Shown here: piece by piece, positions 11,842 to 27,100 of the stretch
Numbering within the stretch: the stretch's first letter is position 1
How the letters are laid out: each line of letters opens with the position of its first letter
Assembly: GCF_030867095.1 (NCBI RefSeq)
Contig: NC_081826.1
Location: 38,418,001-38,482,000 of the forward strand
Direction of reading: 5' to 3'
Source of the DNA: Alligator mississippiensis
Taxonomy: Eukaryota > Chordata > Crocodylia > Alligatoridae
Length of the DNA stretch: 64,000 nucleotides
The notes under the pieces: generated by a model
Databases searched by the model: none
The model's input: the letters and a program-made list of their open reading frames with translations, nothing else
What the model was told of the DNA's origin: nothing
Position numbers and translations under genes: made by a program

Positions 11842-14800
11842 GTATATGATCGGTATTTGTGGTTTACTTTTTAGATACATATGTGGATTCTGTAAGGCAT
11901 GATTTTGGTGGGTGGGTGTATCTAGGAGGTAGGAGGGAGAATATTAAACTGGATTCAACCATGTTGTGCTGTATGCCATTCAGAGACGCACACTAGAATG
12001 AGATATACCCCCAAATGTTAAGACTAAACTATTTGGAGCCTCATCCTGCAATCCTATCCTGTCTAACACTCCCACTGACTTCATAGCAAAAGATGGAGCC
12101 TTTTAGAAAGGTCCTCTTGGGAATTCATACCTTTCTTTTGCTTATACATTGGACTTTCCTCATTTTCCCCTTCTCCCCCCCCAACTAAGAAAGCTTTCTT
12201 TTCTCAAAAATATCTGTGAACATGCTTGTTGGGATTATTGAACAGCATGTATGGAATACAGGGTATGATGGACACTCCACCTGTAGGAAGCATCATTTCT
12301 TTCTTATGAACTTCACATAAGCAGTGAACTAAAATGTAACTATTTCAGTTATAAGAAATAGGAAGCTTGAACATTTTGTAGCTTCTAGTATATGCCTTTT
12401 GTGGCCCAGACTGTCAAAAATGGTTTCCTGAACCATCCAGGCACCCAAATAAATAATTTAGGAATAACATGGAATTCACGAATAAAATGGAATGGAAACT
12501 AAAATTCTGCAGCCTTCTCACAAGTATCTAGTCTGAGGAAAAGTTAGTAAAATCCAGTGCTTGGACAGCAGTATAAGTGTCTGTGAGGATTCTGGTACAT
12601 CTCACCCTCAGCTTTTATAAACTAGCATTGAAACTTTGCATTTATTTGGGTGCCTGGATGATTCGGGATTTATTTGGGTGCCTGCTGACTCTGAATTGTT
12701 GGCAGCTCCTGTTGCTGCTGGTGGGAGTAGTCAGCCACTTGGTGCTTCAGAAAACCTGTTCATTTTCTCAGGATCCAAACTTCAGGCACTCTTTGTCTTG
12801 TGAAATGTGGAGCTACGATTTGGTCTTAAGATAGTGGAAGATGCACACGGCCATGTGTGTGATCTGAAAACAGTTGGGGGACCTTCCAATAAAGGTAGTC
12901 ATGCATAAACTAGAGGATGGTTAATTGACTGTTGACAGCTTTACCAGCAACAGTTTCCATGCATACGTGTCTCTTGGGGAAAGCGGATAGGGATATTGCA
13001 AATACCTCGTTTTCAGTCCTAGACCTTCCTCCCCAGCCCTTCAACTAACCTTGATCTTTACGCCCTTGATGGGTTTTTTTCCCTCTCTCTTTTTTCTTCT
13101 TCCAGTTACTATAGATCCAAACATTATAAACAGTGATGTCTTCATCAGTTTTTTCCAAAAATTGCAGCAGGTAAGTTTGAACCTTTCTACAACATTAATT
13201 AGGTGTTTGGAACAACTGAATTTATAGTTCACCTCCTTAAACTAAGGCTTCATTTGCCTTTTCTGACTTCCATTATTTATATTGCCACAATACTGACTTC
13301 ATTTGTAAAGCACTTTGAGGTCTCGTGATCCAAAGCCCTATGTCAGAGCTAGGTATTATTTTTTTTTGTTTGTTTTTTTGTCCTTTGCCAAATGTTCTTA
13401 GCCATGAAAAGAATCATTTGTTTTGTTTTTCTGTCCTGTTACGATATCTGATGAATCTTTGGCCCTGAATAACTACCAGAAAGTCTTTGTGCAAGTTCAA
13501 TGAAAGGATTACACACATTCTTAGGTTTTGCAAGCATAAATGCTTTTTGTTTGTGTCAGTAAATTGGGGTGATAAATGTCCTGATGATGACTGTTGTGAA
13601 CATGTCAGCTTCTCTTATCTTGTCACTGTGGTGACAGGCCGAATTGGCATGTTTCAAGTGCTGCAACCTGTGCTACTTTTGAAATCCATGTTTACTTGTT
13701 CCATACATGTCTATGCATATGAGAGAATGAATATGGAGATTGTCAGTATGAATTACGCCAATGAGTTCAATATAAATATTAAGACTAATAAGCACAAGCA
13801 TCCCCTCTAAACTGAAACTTTAGCCATGCCTTTGTTCATTTGCTGCAATTGGGAAATTAAGTCACAGTTCCAGAGTAACTTGCTTTGTTCACTATGACCC
13901 TTGGATACTGCAGCAGATAGCTTTTTCAGTAGGGATGAAATTTAAGTTCCTGGAAAGCGCCCAGCAAAATGAGCGTGACCATAGTCTGAGTTGTAATGTG
14001 AAATACTCGAAACAGGAAGTTAGATTGGACAGACTGTTAAAATGATTTGTATGTAATTCTTTTGTGACTTGTTACTCTTGGTTTCCTGTTTGTTAATGTG
14101 TATTTGGCTTAGGAAGGCTGTCTACCTTTATACTAAACATTTCATTGCAACATAGACCTTTTTCTTCTAAAAAAAAAAAAAATTGCTTATTTGCTACTTC
14201 TGATCCATCTCTAGAAAAGGTTCTTATGTCAGTGACAATTCTGAATTAAAGGTTTGTTTATGGAAGAACATAACATCTTGCTCTCTGATTCAGAGCCTGT
14301 TGAAATCAATGGAATGGCATCTGTTAATTTCCATAGGCTCTGGATCAGCCATACAACAGTTCTGTTAGAGAGAATGTAAATCTTTTATGGGTGAAATTGT
14401 ATCTTATCCTTCACTCAACTGTTACCTTCTGATGATGGTTAGCTCTTTCTTTCAGAGCTTTGGTGGGGAAAACAAACCTGTATCTAAACTGTAAGTAAGG
14501 TAGGACACTTGATCTGGTACTATATTCCTGTGCATGTGTTTGCAGTGTTGAAAGTGGCCCTGCGTGCAGCGGGCATGGATTTACATTTAAAATGACTCTG
14601 AAACTGAAGTTTGAAATTTTCAGCTTTTTGTTGTTTTTGCTTTTGGAGATTTGATATGGGAAGTATTCTAATTACACACAGACATGGACTACAGACATGG
14701 ATGCTTACTAATGTATGCAGTGAGTGCAGACTGAAGTCTAATTTTCTAGATTTCCCAGTAGATTCTGAAATAAATCCTGAAAGCTTAATGCAAAGTTTGC

Positions 14801-15089
14801 ACACCCTTAACACAAAAACAAACTAACTCTTGTTTTGGGATGAATGTTCCTATACAACATTTAAGCTTCCTGCTTGGCATAGATGGTAGTTCTACAGCTT
14901 CTTTTGTTTACAGTTTCATTTTATAATTGTTACACTTACATAAAGTGATTTCTTCATAATACAAGTAGCAATAGTGCTGTACCTGTTCTTTCATTCTTGA
15001 GAAGAGCTGACTTCTGGGGAGGATCACAAAATTATGTAAGGCTGAGTACAGACAGTAAAAAAAAAACAAAAAAAACAACCCTCCTCCCT

Positions 15090-15120
<31 letters not shown>

Positions 15121-18100
15121 CAACCCCAAGGCTGAATCGAATCAGTCTTTGCAGCTTAGTTTAAGCTGTATAGATTGAATTGATAAGTAAACAGACATTC
15201 ACTTTTGATTCTGGAAATACAGCCACATGCCTACAGTGGCTCAGGCCAGAAGCCATGAGGCACTAGAGAATGCCTGATACTATACCCATTCAGGTTTATC
15301 TTAAACCAGTGTCGGCCATTTTTAAAGCAGTTTATGTGCACTGAATGTCTGTTGTGTTACAAATTTGAACCAGTTTCAGATCACTTATACCAATTTGTGT
15401 AACTTCTGTCCCTAGCCTAAATGACAGAAGTCCATGCTGTCATTGCCTGTACTCAAATTCCTTTACTTGGTGTAGCTAAAAGCTGAATGAAAGCTTGTTT
15501 AGATATTACAAAATCTTGTTTAAGCTGAGTGGAGAGAGCTACAGAAAATATTCTAGTAGTACAATCATATCTTAGTAAAAATATCCTGTTTTAAGAGACG
15601 AATGACCTTCATCTTTAAAATATCCCTGTAGAGCCGTTGACTTTCCATTGCTACATCAATAAGACTTCCCAGGCATCGCTTATAGTGTTTTGTATGACGC
15701 TTAGAAGTGGTAACATATGGCATTGATATTGCTACTATATTTAAAATTATTTCTGGTTTTATGTGATTCATGATTCTTTATTGCTATTAAAACTTATGTA
15801 TGACGTTAAAACATATGGGGTAAGGGGAGAAATCAATGATTCAGGAATAAAATGGAATGAAAACTAAAATTCTGCAGCCTTCTCACAAGCATCCAGACTG
15901 AGGAGAAGTTAGTAAAATCCAGTGCTTGGACAATGGTGTATGTGTCTGTGGGGAGGCTGGTGCATCTCACCCTCAGCTTTTATAAACTGGCATTGAAATG
16001 TTGCATTTGTAAATTTTAATATTCGGGGTATACTAACTTTATGCCATTGCCACACTTCCATTTCTGAAAGGTGCCACTGATCGATTACACAGTCCTTAAA
16101 TTACCTTGTCCTAGAAACTTCTATCTCCTTATGTATAAATACAACTAGAGCTTTTTCATAAGTTTGACTGAAGCACTGTTTTGTTGAGGGAACCAGTTGT
16201 AAAATGTAGGGCTTGCTTGCTGTGGAGTACGTGGGGCCTTGCTTTAAACTGCAGCTATAGGGAGGAAAACATTGTTTTTTGAAGGAAGGTATGGGATTAA
16301 AGATGTTTCCTTCCCACATACGTTCTGCTGTGTTATCACTACTTGAGCTTGTAAGCACAGCTAGAGTTACACACTTACTCCTTACCACTCACTCTGTGTT
16401 GCTTGGAGCTGAACCAGACAGAAGTTCCCTGGCTGAGAACTGCAAGAGGCAGGCTGCAGAAGCATAAACCTGGCAGGCAGCAGTGTTATCTGTGGGACCT
16501 GATCTCAAAAATTGGTAACTGGCTTCTCAACCTGAGAGAATAGGCACATCAATAAGGCACAATGTGATCTTCTCAGGTGCAAACCTGCAGCATGATGCTT
16601 TGCAGTAGCTGCCTATGTGCATGTTTTTTACCCTGCTGCAAATGCAAGGTAGCTTACCCCACTACCACTGAGGGGCAAGCCACCTCTTGCTTATGGTAGG
16701 TCACTAGCAAGCACGCTGGCAGTTATTGCCCTATATCAGACATGCTGTAAACTTGCACATTAGCATGCCTACGCCTGTTGCTTCAGTTTGAGAAATTAAT
16801 TCTCAAAATAACTTGTTCTGTAAAACTTTAACTCGGGATGTAGGCAGTTGCGCAGGTTGTACCAGTCAAGCTTGATTTGGTGCTTAAATCCATGCAGGAG
16901 ACTGGGCTGTTTTTATTTCTGTTTAAATCAAGCTAATATTGGTTTACCTTGTGCCAGGAAACCTATCAGTGAAGACAACTTTTATTTGTTTAGTCTGAAT
17001 TGCTTTAGGAGTGTTCACTGAAGCATTTACACTGATCTTAATTGTCTTTAAACAGGAGCAACTTCTATGTGAAGGCATGCCCTCTGAGTAGATTTACTGT
17101 ACTCTAAACAGAAATAAAAATGGCTTACATTTAAATTTAAGAGTGTCCCAGTCTCTTACTCTGTTAATTTGGTCTGTTTTAAAACATCTTCCATTAAATC
17201 AGTGCAACTTTCTTGAAAGATACTCCTGGGGTTTGCAAATAGACAGGTAAGAAACCCAGGAGCAAATCAGCCTATTAGACTGCTTTCCTTCTAAATTCAC
17301 TCCTGATTCACCTCCTTCCCTCTCATGTCCTAAATTCCTAGAGGAAGTGGAGTTTCCTCCCATGTAACTGTACAGGCTCTGATCATCCCTTCTTTCATTG
17401 AAAGCATACCAACATTTCAACCCTTGGCTGAATGGAAATTTCTATAGATCTGTGACTAAAAGAACTGAACCAAGTTTGAAGCTGTCAGTCCTCCATTGTA
17501 TCACTGCTCTGGATCCTGTTGCGAAATGGCAAAAAATGTGGAGGGAGCCTTCTCACCAGTGATCTGGATGGTGCAAATGCCGCACAGGGACTGGGGTTTG
17601 TCCACAATTCCCTGATACGATGCTGAGCGTGACTTGTCCTTGTCTGTGCTGATGGTGAAACATCCTTCACCATCAGCACAGTGACAGCAATCGGTGGCAG
17701 CAGCAGGGGATGGCAGTGGCTGAGTCAGCAGCAGTAGCCTGCCATGGAACCGAGATACACTAGTTCAATCCACTGTTGCTGAAAGATTGTCAGCTCCTGC
17801 TCTATTCCTTTTACAGTCAGAGCCAACATGGCAAGGTTTTTTAGCAGAGATGGGCCAGTATTGGGAAGCTCTGCTTTCCTGTCCTATGCCTTGGCCTGTT
17901 GCCATCTTCTGTCGCAGAGCATTTGACCTAATCTAAATCATGGGTACCTTAGGGCCAGGCCCTTTAGCCAATGTAGAACTAGGGATAACTAGCACACGGA
18001 TTAGCACAAAAGCTGGATGTTTCTGTTGAAGCAATCATCAGTGAAACAGTCCTGCTGTGCCCTCTCCCCCCCGCCCGCCCCTTGCACAACCCATACAGCC

Positions 18101-21100
18101 AATGGGGTGAAAAGGTTGGACACCACTGCTGTACAGGATCCTCTGAGCATACATTAGTAACTTTGCTGCCATTGCAGAAACAGGACGTGGGCAGTGATCT
18201 TATCTCCCCCTGCCTTTTTTAAAGCCTGGCACATCTTAGGTTCTGTTTTGGTTTTATTTTCATAATGTATGTTGTGGCTTTGGTATTTGAGAGGATTTGG
18301 AGCAGGTGATTTTTAGGACTTAGGATATTCCCAATGCATAGAACTGGACACAGTGGTCTGAGAGGCCCCTTCCAGGCTTCTCTTAGAGTCTGATAAACTT
18401 ATGATCAGGATTATGCAGGGCAGCTCTGGGTTATCTGCAATAGCTAGAGGCTAGACTTGACCCAAAAGGTTCTTTCCAGTGTGATGTTCCAGCAAAACAG
18501 CATTCTTTAACCTAAGTAAATGGATGATAGTGTCTTCAAGAGGCCAAAGGTTCCTTGAATATTTGGAGCAACTAGACCAAAGTGACATCTGATAATCCTG
18601 TAAGTAGCATTCCTGCCATGGTTTTCATCTAAACACTCTGCTGCAGGGTTGTCTTCCATTTTATGAGCAAATGCAAGTCTAAGCGGTGCAAGTCATAAGT
18701 ACTGCAGCTGAGACGATGGGGTAAGGCCTTGGCACAGCCTACCTGAGATGCCTGCAAACATCATCAAAGATCTTAACTATTCTGACAGGGGCTGGGTCTA
18801 GCCTGTGCACTCTCAAAATAGGGCTTCTTTTTTAAGCATGTGAATTCTGGGTTTGAACAAGCACCTGCATGCTTACTCTTATCTTTTTATTGCTTATGTG
18901 TGCAGGTAGTGGCACTGATGCATGCAAAATCAGTCACCTGTGCACATTAGCAACAGCTTGTGAGTGTGGATATACCGTGCATAAAATCAGAAGCCAGGCT
19001 GAGGCTTCTCTGCAGATTTGGCGCTCTCCTTTTTAAAAGTGCAAGATCCATGTTTCTGACCCTCCACTTCAAGTAGCACAGCTGGTGAGAAATTTCCCAT
19101 TTTGAGGTTTGCTTTCATCCTAAGTCAGGACAAAAAGGTCACTACCAGTACTTTAGTGGAACAGTACCTTCTGACAAATCATGGTCTGAGATGTTACTGT
19201 TTTATTTTGGTTCTGTTTGACACTGATTTCTCTCTGTCTTCCTGAGCTGATGCTGTGTTTCCAGTTCTAATTCAACTGTGTCATTCCTCACTGTTGTTCT
19301 TCCTTGGACAGAGTTCCCTGGCTGAACAGCAATTACAGTGAGGCAGCAAAGCAAAAAAAAAACCCCCAAAATTCAGGGAATCAAAATCCATTTCCAAGGA
19401 AAACTCTCTGAATTAATAAAAAATCCCCCTTTCCTGGAGGGGAGATGTACAGTAGAAAATTTCTGGCCAACTCCATTCAGTAACTTCCTTATTGGGGGAC
19501 TGGATTATATGACCCTGGAAGCCCCTTCCAGATGTATGCTGTTGTACATTTTTATATTAATAAGCTGTGCTGGAGGCACCCCTGCTTCAGCCTATTAAAC
19601 AATCTGAATGGAGAGGAAGCAGCAGTTTCTGCTTGACTTGGAAAGGATTTTAGGTGGGATAGCAACACCTCCTGTGAAGAAGAATTCAGGTGGAAGTGGG
19701 ATAGTGTCTCTTGTTTAATGAGACCCTGAAGAAAACTGTACATAATTGGATTTCAGGCACCTGGCAGACCTTACAATTAAGACATGACTGACTTGTTAAT
19801 CACTTCATTAATGGTAACCCTGCCACAAGTTCAGTCAATTGCTGGTCTCTGGTTTTTGCCATGCTATTTACAAAAACATTCCCCAAAACGGGTGTAACTT
19901 TTTTGTGGCTAGTTTCCATTGTGCTTTGAATTGAACATGTGGCAGAGTAGCCCTACCATGTAGCCTGCTGATTGCATGGTTGATAGCTCCCCCATGTTAG
20001 CAGGCTGACAGCCATGTGGTGCCGCCCTGCATGGGGATGCATTCCACTGTTCTCAGGATGCCAAATTTTTGGCACACTATAGTGTGTGGCACACTATTTT
20101 TGGCACATGGGGATCTCAGGATAGAAGAATGTCTTCTCGATCCTGGGGTCCCACCATGAGAATTTAAAAAACCATGTGTGCAGCTGGGCTGCCTGTGAGG
20201 TTTCCTAACATTCCAGTGCACAGGGTCTGGGACTGACAATCAGATCACCTCAGCCCAGGGACTGCACCAGCCTCTCAATCCAGCCCTACTGTGGTCCTGG
20301 GAATGGGGCCAATTGGGGCCCAGGACCACACACCAGTTCACACCATTGTTTCAATTTGCTGGTGCAAGGGGAGCCAAGAATCATGATCCCGAACTCTCTC
20401 TGGACTAGCACGAAGTGATGGTGGAATGGGATCTGATCCCTCATCCCAGAAATTGTGCATCTTCCCATGCATGTGGCGTAGCAGGAGCTACAACTATTGA
20501 GCTCAAGGATCAGATCCCGTTCCACCATTAAATTAACATATGTCAGAGGCAAAAAGACCCAAGTCCTAGGAGATGGAGAGAGAAATTGAGGAATAAATGC
20601 TGAAGGACAATATTCCTGTATAATGGAAGCTGTAGTCTGAGCTTTGAGTAAATAGGAAGCAAGGCCATTGCCCCTTCTGAAATTAAAATTAAAACATCAG
20701 CTTAGGATAAGAACTGGAATCATTCTGCATGACTGCTAGAGCCTTGCTACACTTTATCCTCAATGTTTATTTTCTTATTTATTCATATATATTGTAATAA
20801 GCACTCACTAAATGCACTGTTTATAATCATAATAAAAACTCTTTTCCATATAACAGAAACAAATTAATCCTGATTCCTTTAGTACAGGGGTGAGCAATTA
20901 TTTTGGCTGGAGGGCTGCTTAATGAGTTTTGGCAAGCTGTCAGAAGCCACAAAGGCAGCCTGCCCCTTGACAGGTACCCCACCCCCTGAATGCCATCTTG
21001 GGACCAGAAGTCCCTCCCCTTGCCCCAGAAATACTCCTTTGGGGGCAGGGGGTTACCATTTTGAAACCAGGAAAAAAATATATTGTACGCTAAAAAAAAA

Positions 21101-24100
21101 TCAAACATTTACTATAACTTATTTTAATTTTATTTTAAAAAATATTTTTGTCCTGATTTACACGTGTTTGCATAGTGTATCTAGAGGTGACTGCATCATA
21201 GCTCAAAATACAGTCTTAATCTTGGATATTGTGGGGTGTGGAAGAGTGCAGGGCATGTGGTTAGGGTGGGACTGTGGGAGGGTGTGGGTGTGTTTGGGGA
21301 CATGGTGAGGGGTGTCAGAGGGTGTGGTTGTTCGCTGGTATGGTAGAGGGGGTGTGGGGCGGGGACGTCCTCAGAGTCCCTGGAGTGTGTGAATCCCTGA
21401 AGGGCACATGGTGGTAGTGAGCAGGTCTAGCCCCACCCATCCCCGTAGTGTGCAGCTTCCACCCCAGTCTCCGGCTGCACATGATGGCAGGGTGTGGGGC
21501 CGGCCCCACCTGGCTCCATAGCGCACAGCTCCTGCAGCATGCAGAGCTAGCCCAGCTGGGCCCCATAGTGTGCACCTTCCCGCACTCCCACCCCCTTTCC
21601 CCAGCAGGAGACCCTGGCCCGGCCCAGTGGGGCCCTTACCTGAATTCCCCATCTCACAAGCAGGGAGGCTGGAAACAGCCTTGGGGTGGCCAGGCACAAG
21701 CTCTGCCAGGCAGTGGTTTCTCGGCTGTAGCACCCCCTGGCTCAGGGCTGGGGCGGGTCAGGTTGGGGGGGAATGGTTTCTTAGCAACCAGAGCTGCTCC
21801 CCCTACAGGGACACACTGGCTTGCAGAGGGGCCGCTCAGGGCCAGAGCTAACAGAGGGGCCCCATGGGACAGATGGAATTGCCTGGTGGGCCGGTTGTGG
21901 CCCACGGGCCATATTTTCCCCATCCCTGGCTTAGTACCTGTAACTGGGGGGGGAAGAGGGTAAAGGATAACTTGTGCGTGCCTTCTCTTGCTGCCTTGGA
22001 GAAAAATGCTACTGCTTTTTGCTTTCACATAAGGGTTTTATCCATAGTATGCCAAGCTAAGGATGCATATAACAAGCAGATTTAAGATACTAAATGCATT
22101 GAGTTCTTGTTTTTGATTTTTTTTTTTTGAGTCAGTGTGATGTGATCCTCTTTTCTTCACTTGACAGTTTAAAGTGCATATGAAGAGAGGGAGGAGAAAA
22201 AAGTCATTGTGTTGTAGTAAATATTGTTAATGTTGCTATAACAAACTTGAAGGAAAGAAAAAGGTGACTGTTACAACAGCATTTAGAAATAGGGCACTTA
22301 CCTGTCTTTCAGTAGGGACAGTTGGGTGTGGACTGAAGGCAGCAAGAAAGGAAACCACCCAAGTCAGTCATATTCAGCCAGTGTCATTTAATGTAATTAC
22401 TTTAGTAGGGTTTGTTTTCTTCATCAGTTTTTTTCTCTCTCTCATACCCTCTCTCCCTTGCCGTATTACTTGGGTGCAAAACTGGCTGCAAAATCGCTGA
22501 GCCATTATTGATGTCTCACTGTCATCTTCAGGGATCTGTTCCAGGCCTAGCTCTAGTCAATATTTTCATTAATTATTCAAATGATGGAATTTGCAGATGA
22601 CAAGATGGGGGAGAGGGCATGGAGACAGGTTGCAAATACTTTGGAGGATGGAATTAAAATTCAAAATGATCTCAAATTGGAGAGATGATCTACAATAAAA
22701 AAAAAAAAAAGATAAACTTCAACATAGAATGAAGGTGATGGCAAGGAAAAATTACGCATTCAGCTACAAAGCAAAAGAAGAAAAACTGCCAAGGAGGATT
22801 TATAGAAACCTTAATCTTAAGTAACCCATGAAGCAACAAACCTTCTCAAGCAACACTGCCCCACTGAGGTGAGACTCAACCTAATGATTCTGCAGCTTCC
22901 ACAGGAGAGGCTGAAGTCATTGGCAGTAATAGCATGAGGTAGTAGCAGTGCATGCTGCTCCCTGTGCCTGAACTGTGATAAGCAGACCAAAATAACATAT
23001 GGGCAGAAACAGCCTCATGCATGTACAGGCCCTTTTCCTGAGAGTTATGTAATTTGTGAGCAGTGTAAAACGTGACTGGACATTACTCTGTGCGTGCCCA
23101 AGATGGGTTGCCTAGTATGATTGCTCTACTCTGTACTTTGCACATTTGTGACCCTGCTGGTTCAAGTTGATATGCTTTCTAATGTAGATAAGGCTTTTAG
23201 TTTCCTACAAGAACAACTAGTTGCACCCAAAATATCTACCAATGCACCCATCAACAGGTGTGTATGTTAACTGAATGATTCCACTTGCATAATCAACAGT
23301 GAAATGGTTCATAATGGCAGCAGTTAATTGTGATCCCCAGTGGTGACAGCTAAACATCCCTGGTGGTATCTTGCCTTTCAGGTGTTTCAGAATCTGCTAA
23401 CAGAGAAACTTCAAGACAACACAGCCCGAGTTAGCTTCCCTTCTATGTTTTGGATGGGTTTTTTTTCTCTAGTAGAGAGCTAGAAACTTAAATTATATTT
23501 TTAGATTAACGCTTTTTTCTTTTTGCTGTACAACCCTGCAGATGTTATGTGAAATTGAGCAGATGCACAGTTCTGGTTATAATAAGGGCTGAGATTGCTC
23601 ACGGAAATATAGGAGATTCATATGTTACCAGATTCTAGCTGTGCAGGGATAGGGTTACCATATGTCCTGGTTTTACTGGACACGTCCTCTTTTTAGATTC
23701 TCCGATCTCTGTCCAGGTGGTTTTTTGTTTTTTTTTAAATAGGATGAAATGTCCGGGATTTTGGTCAACTCGGCTTTGAAGTTTTTCCTGGCTTGCCCTA
23801 GCAAAGAGCTGCTTGGGGCTGCGGGGAGGAACAGGAGGAAGACTATTGCAGGCAGGGTGCACATGTACATGGCCAGCATGCATAGGATTATATTTCCAGT
23901 TTCCAAAAAAAAGACACCGGGGGAGAGAAATATGATTGTGGGTGGGGTAGTGATATGCCTCTGCCCCTGTGCCTCACTCCTAAACCACAGCCCCTCAGCC
24001 CTGCTACTGCCCTTCACTCTTGACCCACAGTATCCTGCTCCCCAAACCATGGTGGTGCCTCTTACTCCCAACCCACACCCCCACTTCATCCCCGCTGATA

Positions 24101-27100
24101 CCCCTCACTCCTGACTCTCAGCCCCCTGGCACTGCCTGTACCCCATGCTTCTGGCCCACAGTCCCCAGCCCCCTCTGGTGCCCCTCACTCCCAAGCCACA
24201 TTCCCCCCAGCCCTGCCAGAGCCCCTCACTCCAGACCAATAGACCCCAGCCCTGCCAATGCCCCTCACTCCTGACCTGCTGCCCTGCTCCTGTGAGCACA
24301 GGCACCAGCCCCAGTGTTGCCCCCAAAGGGCCCCCACCTCCTTCCCCCATTTCCCCTGCCCCTGTGCACCCAGCACTGGCAGATGCGCCTCCCCGCCACA
24401 TACACATTCATCCCATCCACACGCCCCTTACCACACACACACAGACTCCCCTCTACAGTCCCTAAGCCCTGTCCCTCCCACCCCATCTACCATAGACTTA
24501 CCCGCATGTAGCTGCTGGGGCTGCTCCCACCACCCTGCTTGACTACATCTTGGCTGCATGCCAGACATGCACATGATGCCTCTGCCTCCAATTGCCCTCC
24601 CTCTGCTCCCCACAACCCCAAGCTGCATCTTGTTAGGGCAAGCCACAAAGTTCCAGGGGAAACTTCAGTGCTGAGCAGAACAAGATTCTGGACATGTGAT
24701 GAGTATTTTAAAAAACCTCCTGGACAGAGATGAGAGGACCCAAAAAGAGGATGTGACTGGGGAAAACCTGGACGTATGGTAACCCTAGGCATGCAGCCTG
24801 GCAGGGTGATTGGGAGTAGCCCCAACAGCTGGATGCAGGTAAGTTGCGGGGGGCAGAGGTTGGAGGGCCAGGGCTTGGGGACTTTTGGGGGGGGGGGCGG
24901 CGTGTGTGGAGGGGATGTGTGTGAGGGGGGTGAGTGCCTGCCAGCACTGGGGGAAGCTGTCCAGGCACTGTGCCTACCCCTCCAGCAGGGGAAGGGGCTT
25001 GGGGGGCCCTTCAGGGGCAGCAGGGAGCTGCGTGGCCCATCTGACAGGGCGGGGGTCTCTGCCCTTGCTCACAGGGGTGGGGCAGCTGGGAGATGCTGGA
25101 GGGAGCAGGGGGCTGTGGGTTGGGAATGATGGGCACTGGCAGGGATGGGGTGGGCTGTAGATTGGGAGTGAGGGGCATCAGCATGGCCCAGAGGGGCAAG
25201 GTACTGCAGGTTGGGAGTGAAGGGCACTGGCAGGGCCAGTAGCCTGCAGGTCAGGAGTGAGGGGCAGCAGCAGGGCTTGGGGGTGGGGAGGGCTGTAGCT
25301 TAGGAGTGAGGGGCAATGGAATGAGCAGAGCCAGGGCACCGGCTTATCGCTGCCCCCTACAGTCATACCAGCTGCCCCCTGCCCCCCCGGCGTGACAGGT
25401 GTCATCTTTTTTGGAACTGCAAATATGGTAACTCTATGCAGGGAACCCTGATGTGAGTGGTCATTCCTTTTTGTTACTTTAGCAGTTCATCTCTGTCCTG
25501 GGCTGTCTGAAGGAGCTTCTCGTTTTGCTTTTGCATGACTTTCTGTGCCTCTTATGGACCAAAACCTTCTCCAGCTCTCCCTGCAAACCCTCAGGGTAGT
25601 CTCACTCAGTGCCAAAGACAGCCTTGCTTGCTAGATTCATCCCAATGCCAAGGCAGCCTCAGGAAGTTGTATTTCTCTGTTTTATCTTCTTTTGACATGT
25701 TCCATTCCAGCTTTTCCTAGTCTCTATTTTTATCACAAAGAGCTGGGATTACTTCAAGATGAAAAATGAGCTTCAGAGAAGAGAAATGATAAAGGCACTG
25801 AATTTATTTAATATGTTACCCTTCAAAATCTGGTAACTTTCAAAAGCATGAATTTTACCTTATTCTTGGCTAGCTCAGGTCTCAGGTTTTAAACAGGTTC
25901 AATGAAGGAATGAAACCCAGAAAAATGTTTCCCTTCTTTGTAGTTCAGTGTGCTGGCTGCTTATGTACTTTCCCAAATTTAAATTGCTGTAGTGGAGGTA
26001 TTAAATTATACAATTTTTCACAGATATACTTACCTCTCTCCTTTACTTGGGACCCAGTTCAGTGCAATTAAAATACAGTTTAGTCTAGGGGTGTCAGTAG
26101 CACTGGACAGCTCTGCATGATCCCATTTGGGACTTTACTCGCTCTTGCACTGATTCACTCTGGGAAAAGTTAGGCATAGCTGTTTTGTAACAAAGTCCCA
26201 TGATGTGGTTGCTGTGCTCAATATGAATAACATCTTAAACAGCTCCTGTCTGTAAAATAAATATTAAATGGTGCAAGCCAGTTTCAAGTTGCATCCTTGT
26301 TTAATGAGTCCTCCTTTATATCAACCACCTCTCTGGTATAGGCACAGGGGTCATCACTGGTGTTTGTTCCTTTTACAGAAAAACCTGGGCTATATTTCTA
26401 TGATGGTATAAAGCTTTACTCTTGAATAAGTGTGAGCAACATTAGTACTGTTTTGTTTCTTTTGGGCTGAACTCATCTTCACCAGAATAATTTAAATCCA
26501 TGATCTTCAACAACAACAAAAATCCGATTACAAGCATACAAAGTGCAAGTTTGTCAACCTCTTCCCCAAGGATTCACAGTGGCAAAGTAGTTCAAACAAA
26601 GCAGGCAGATTCAAGGCTGAAACATCTGTGGTGCAAAACCTTCTGTCTGCTCTTCTCCAGGACACTCGAACCCTACATTCTCTCTTCAGCTATCCCTTGC
26701 AGTCGAGGATGATTGTCTTTCATGATGGTCTTATCTGTGCATCCAAAGATGGCTGATGAAGCCTATCCAGGATCAACAGACTCTACTGCAGCTCGGACAT
26801 ATGTTTCCTTGTGGGGTGGGTGATGCCGGATTCTTGATTTGGGCCTCAACACACTGTTTCTGCCACTCCCACTTTTCCATCTCCTAATGTTGTGAGGTTA
26901 TAAAGTACTGAGATCCCTGAGGCACTCTTCCTCCATTTGGGGCAGTCCTGGGCAATAGTCTCCCATGACTTAACATCGATGTTGCATTTTTTTAAGTTGG
27001 CCTTGAAGTTGTTCCTGACACACTTTCTTTGCCCTCTTCTTGAGCATATGCCTTGACTGAGTTGAGAAAATAAAACTTGCTTTGGGAGTCTGGAGTGAGG

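Noticed and set aside
23960-24290. A CRISPR-like repeat array
   Set aside because: The repeats are degenerate, unevenly spaced, have no unique spacers, and sit in a vertebrate transposon.
23673-25405. Many proline- and serine-rich frames
   Set aside because: They lie inside a hAT-like element with a CCCCTCACTCC tandem array; none resembles a known protein.
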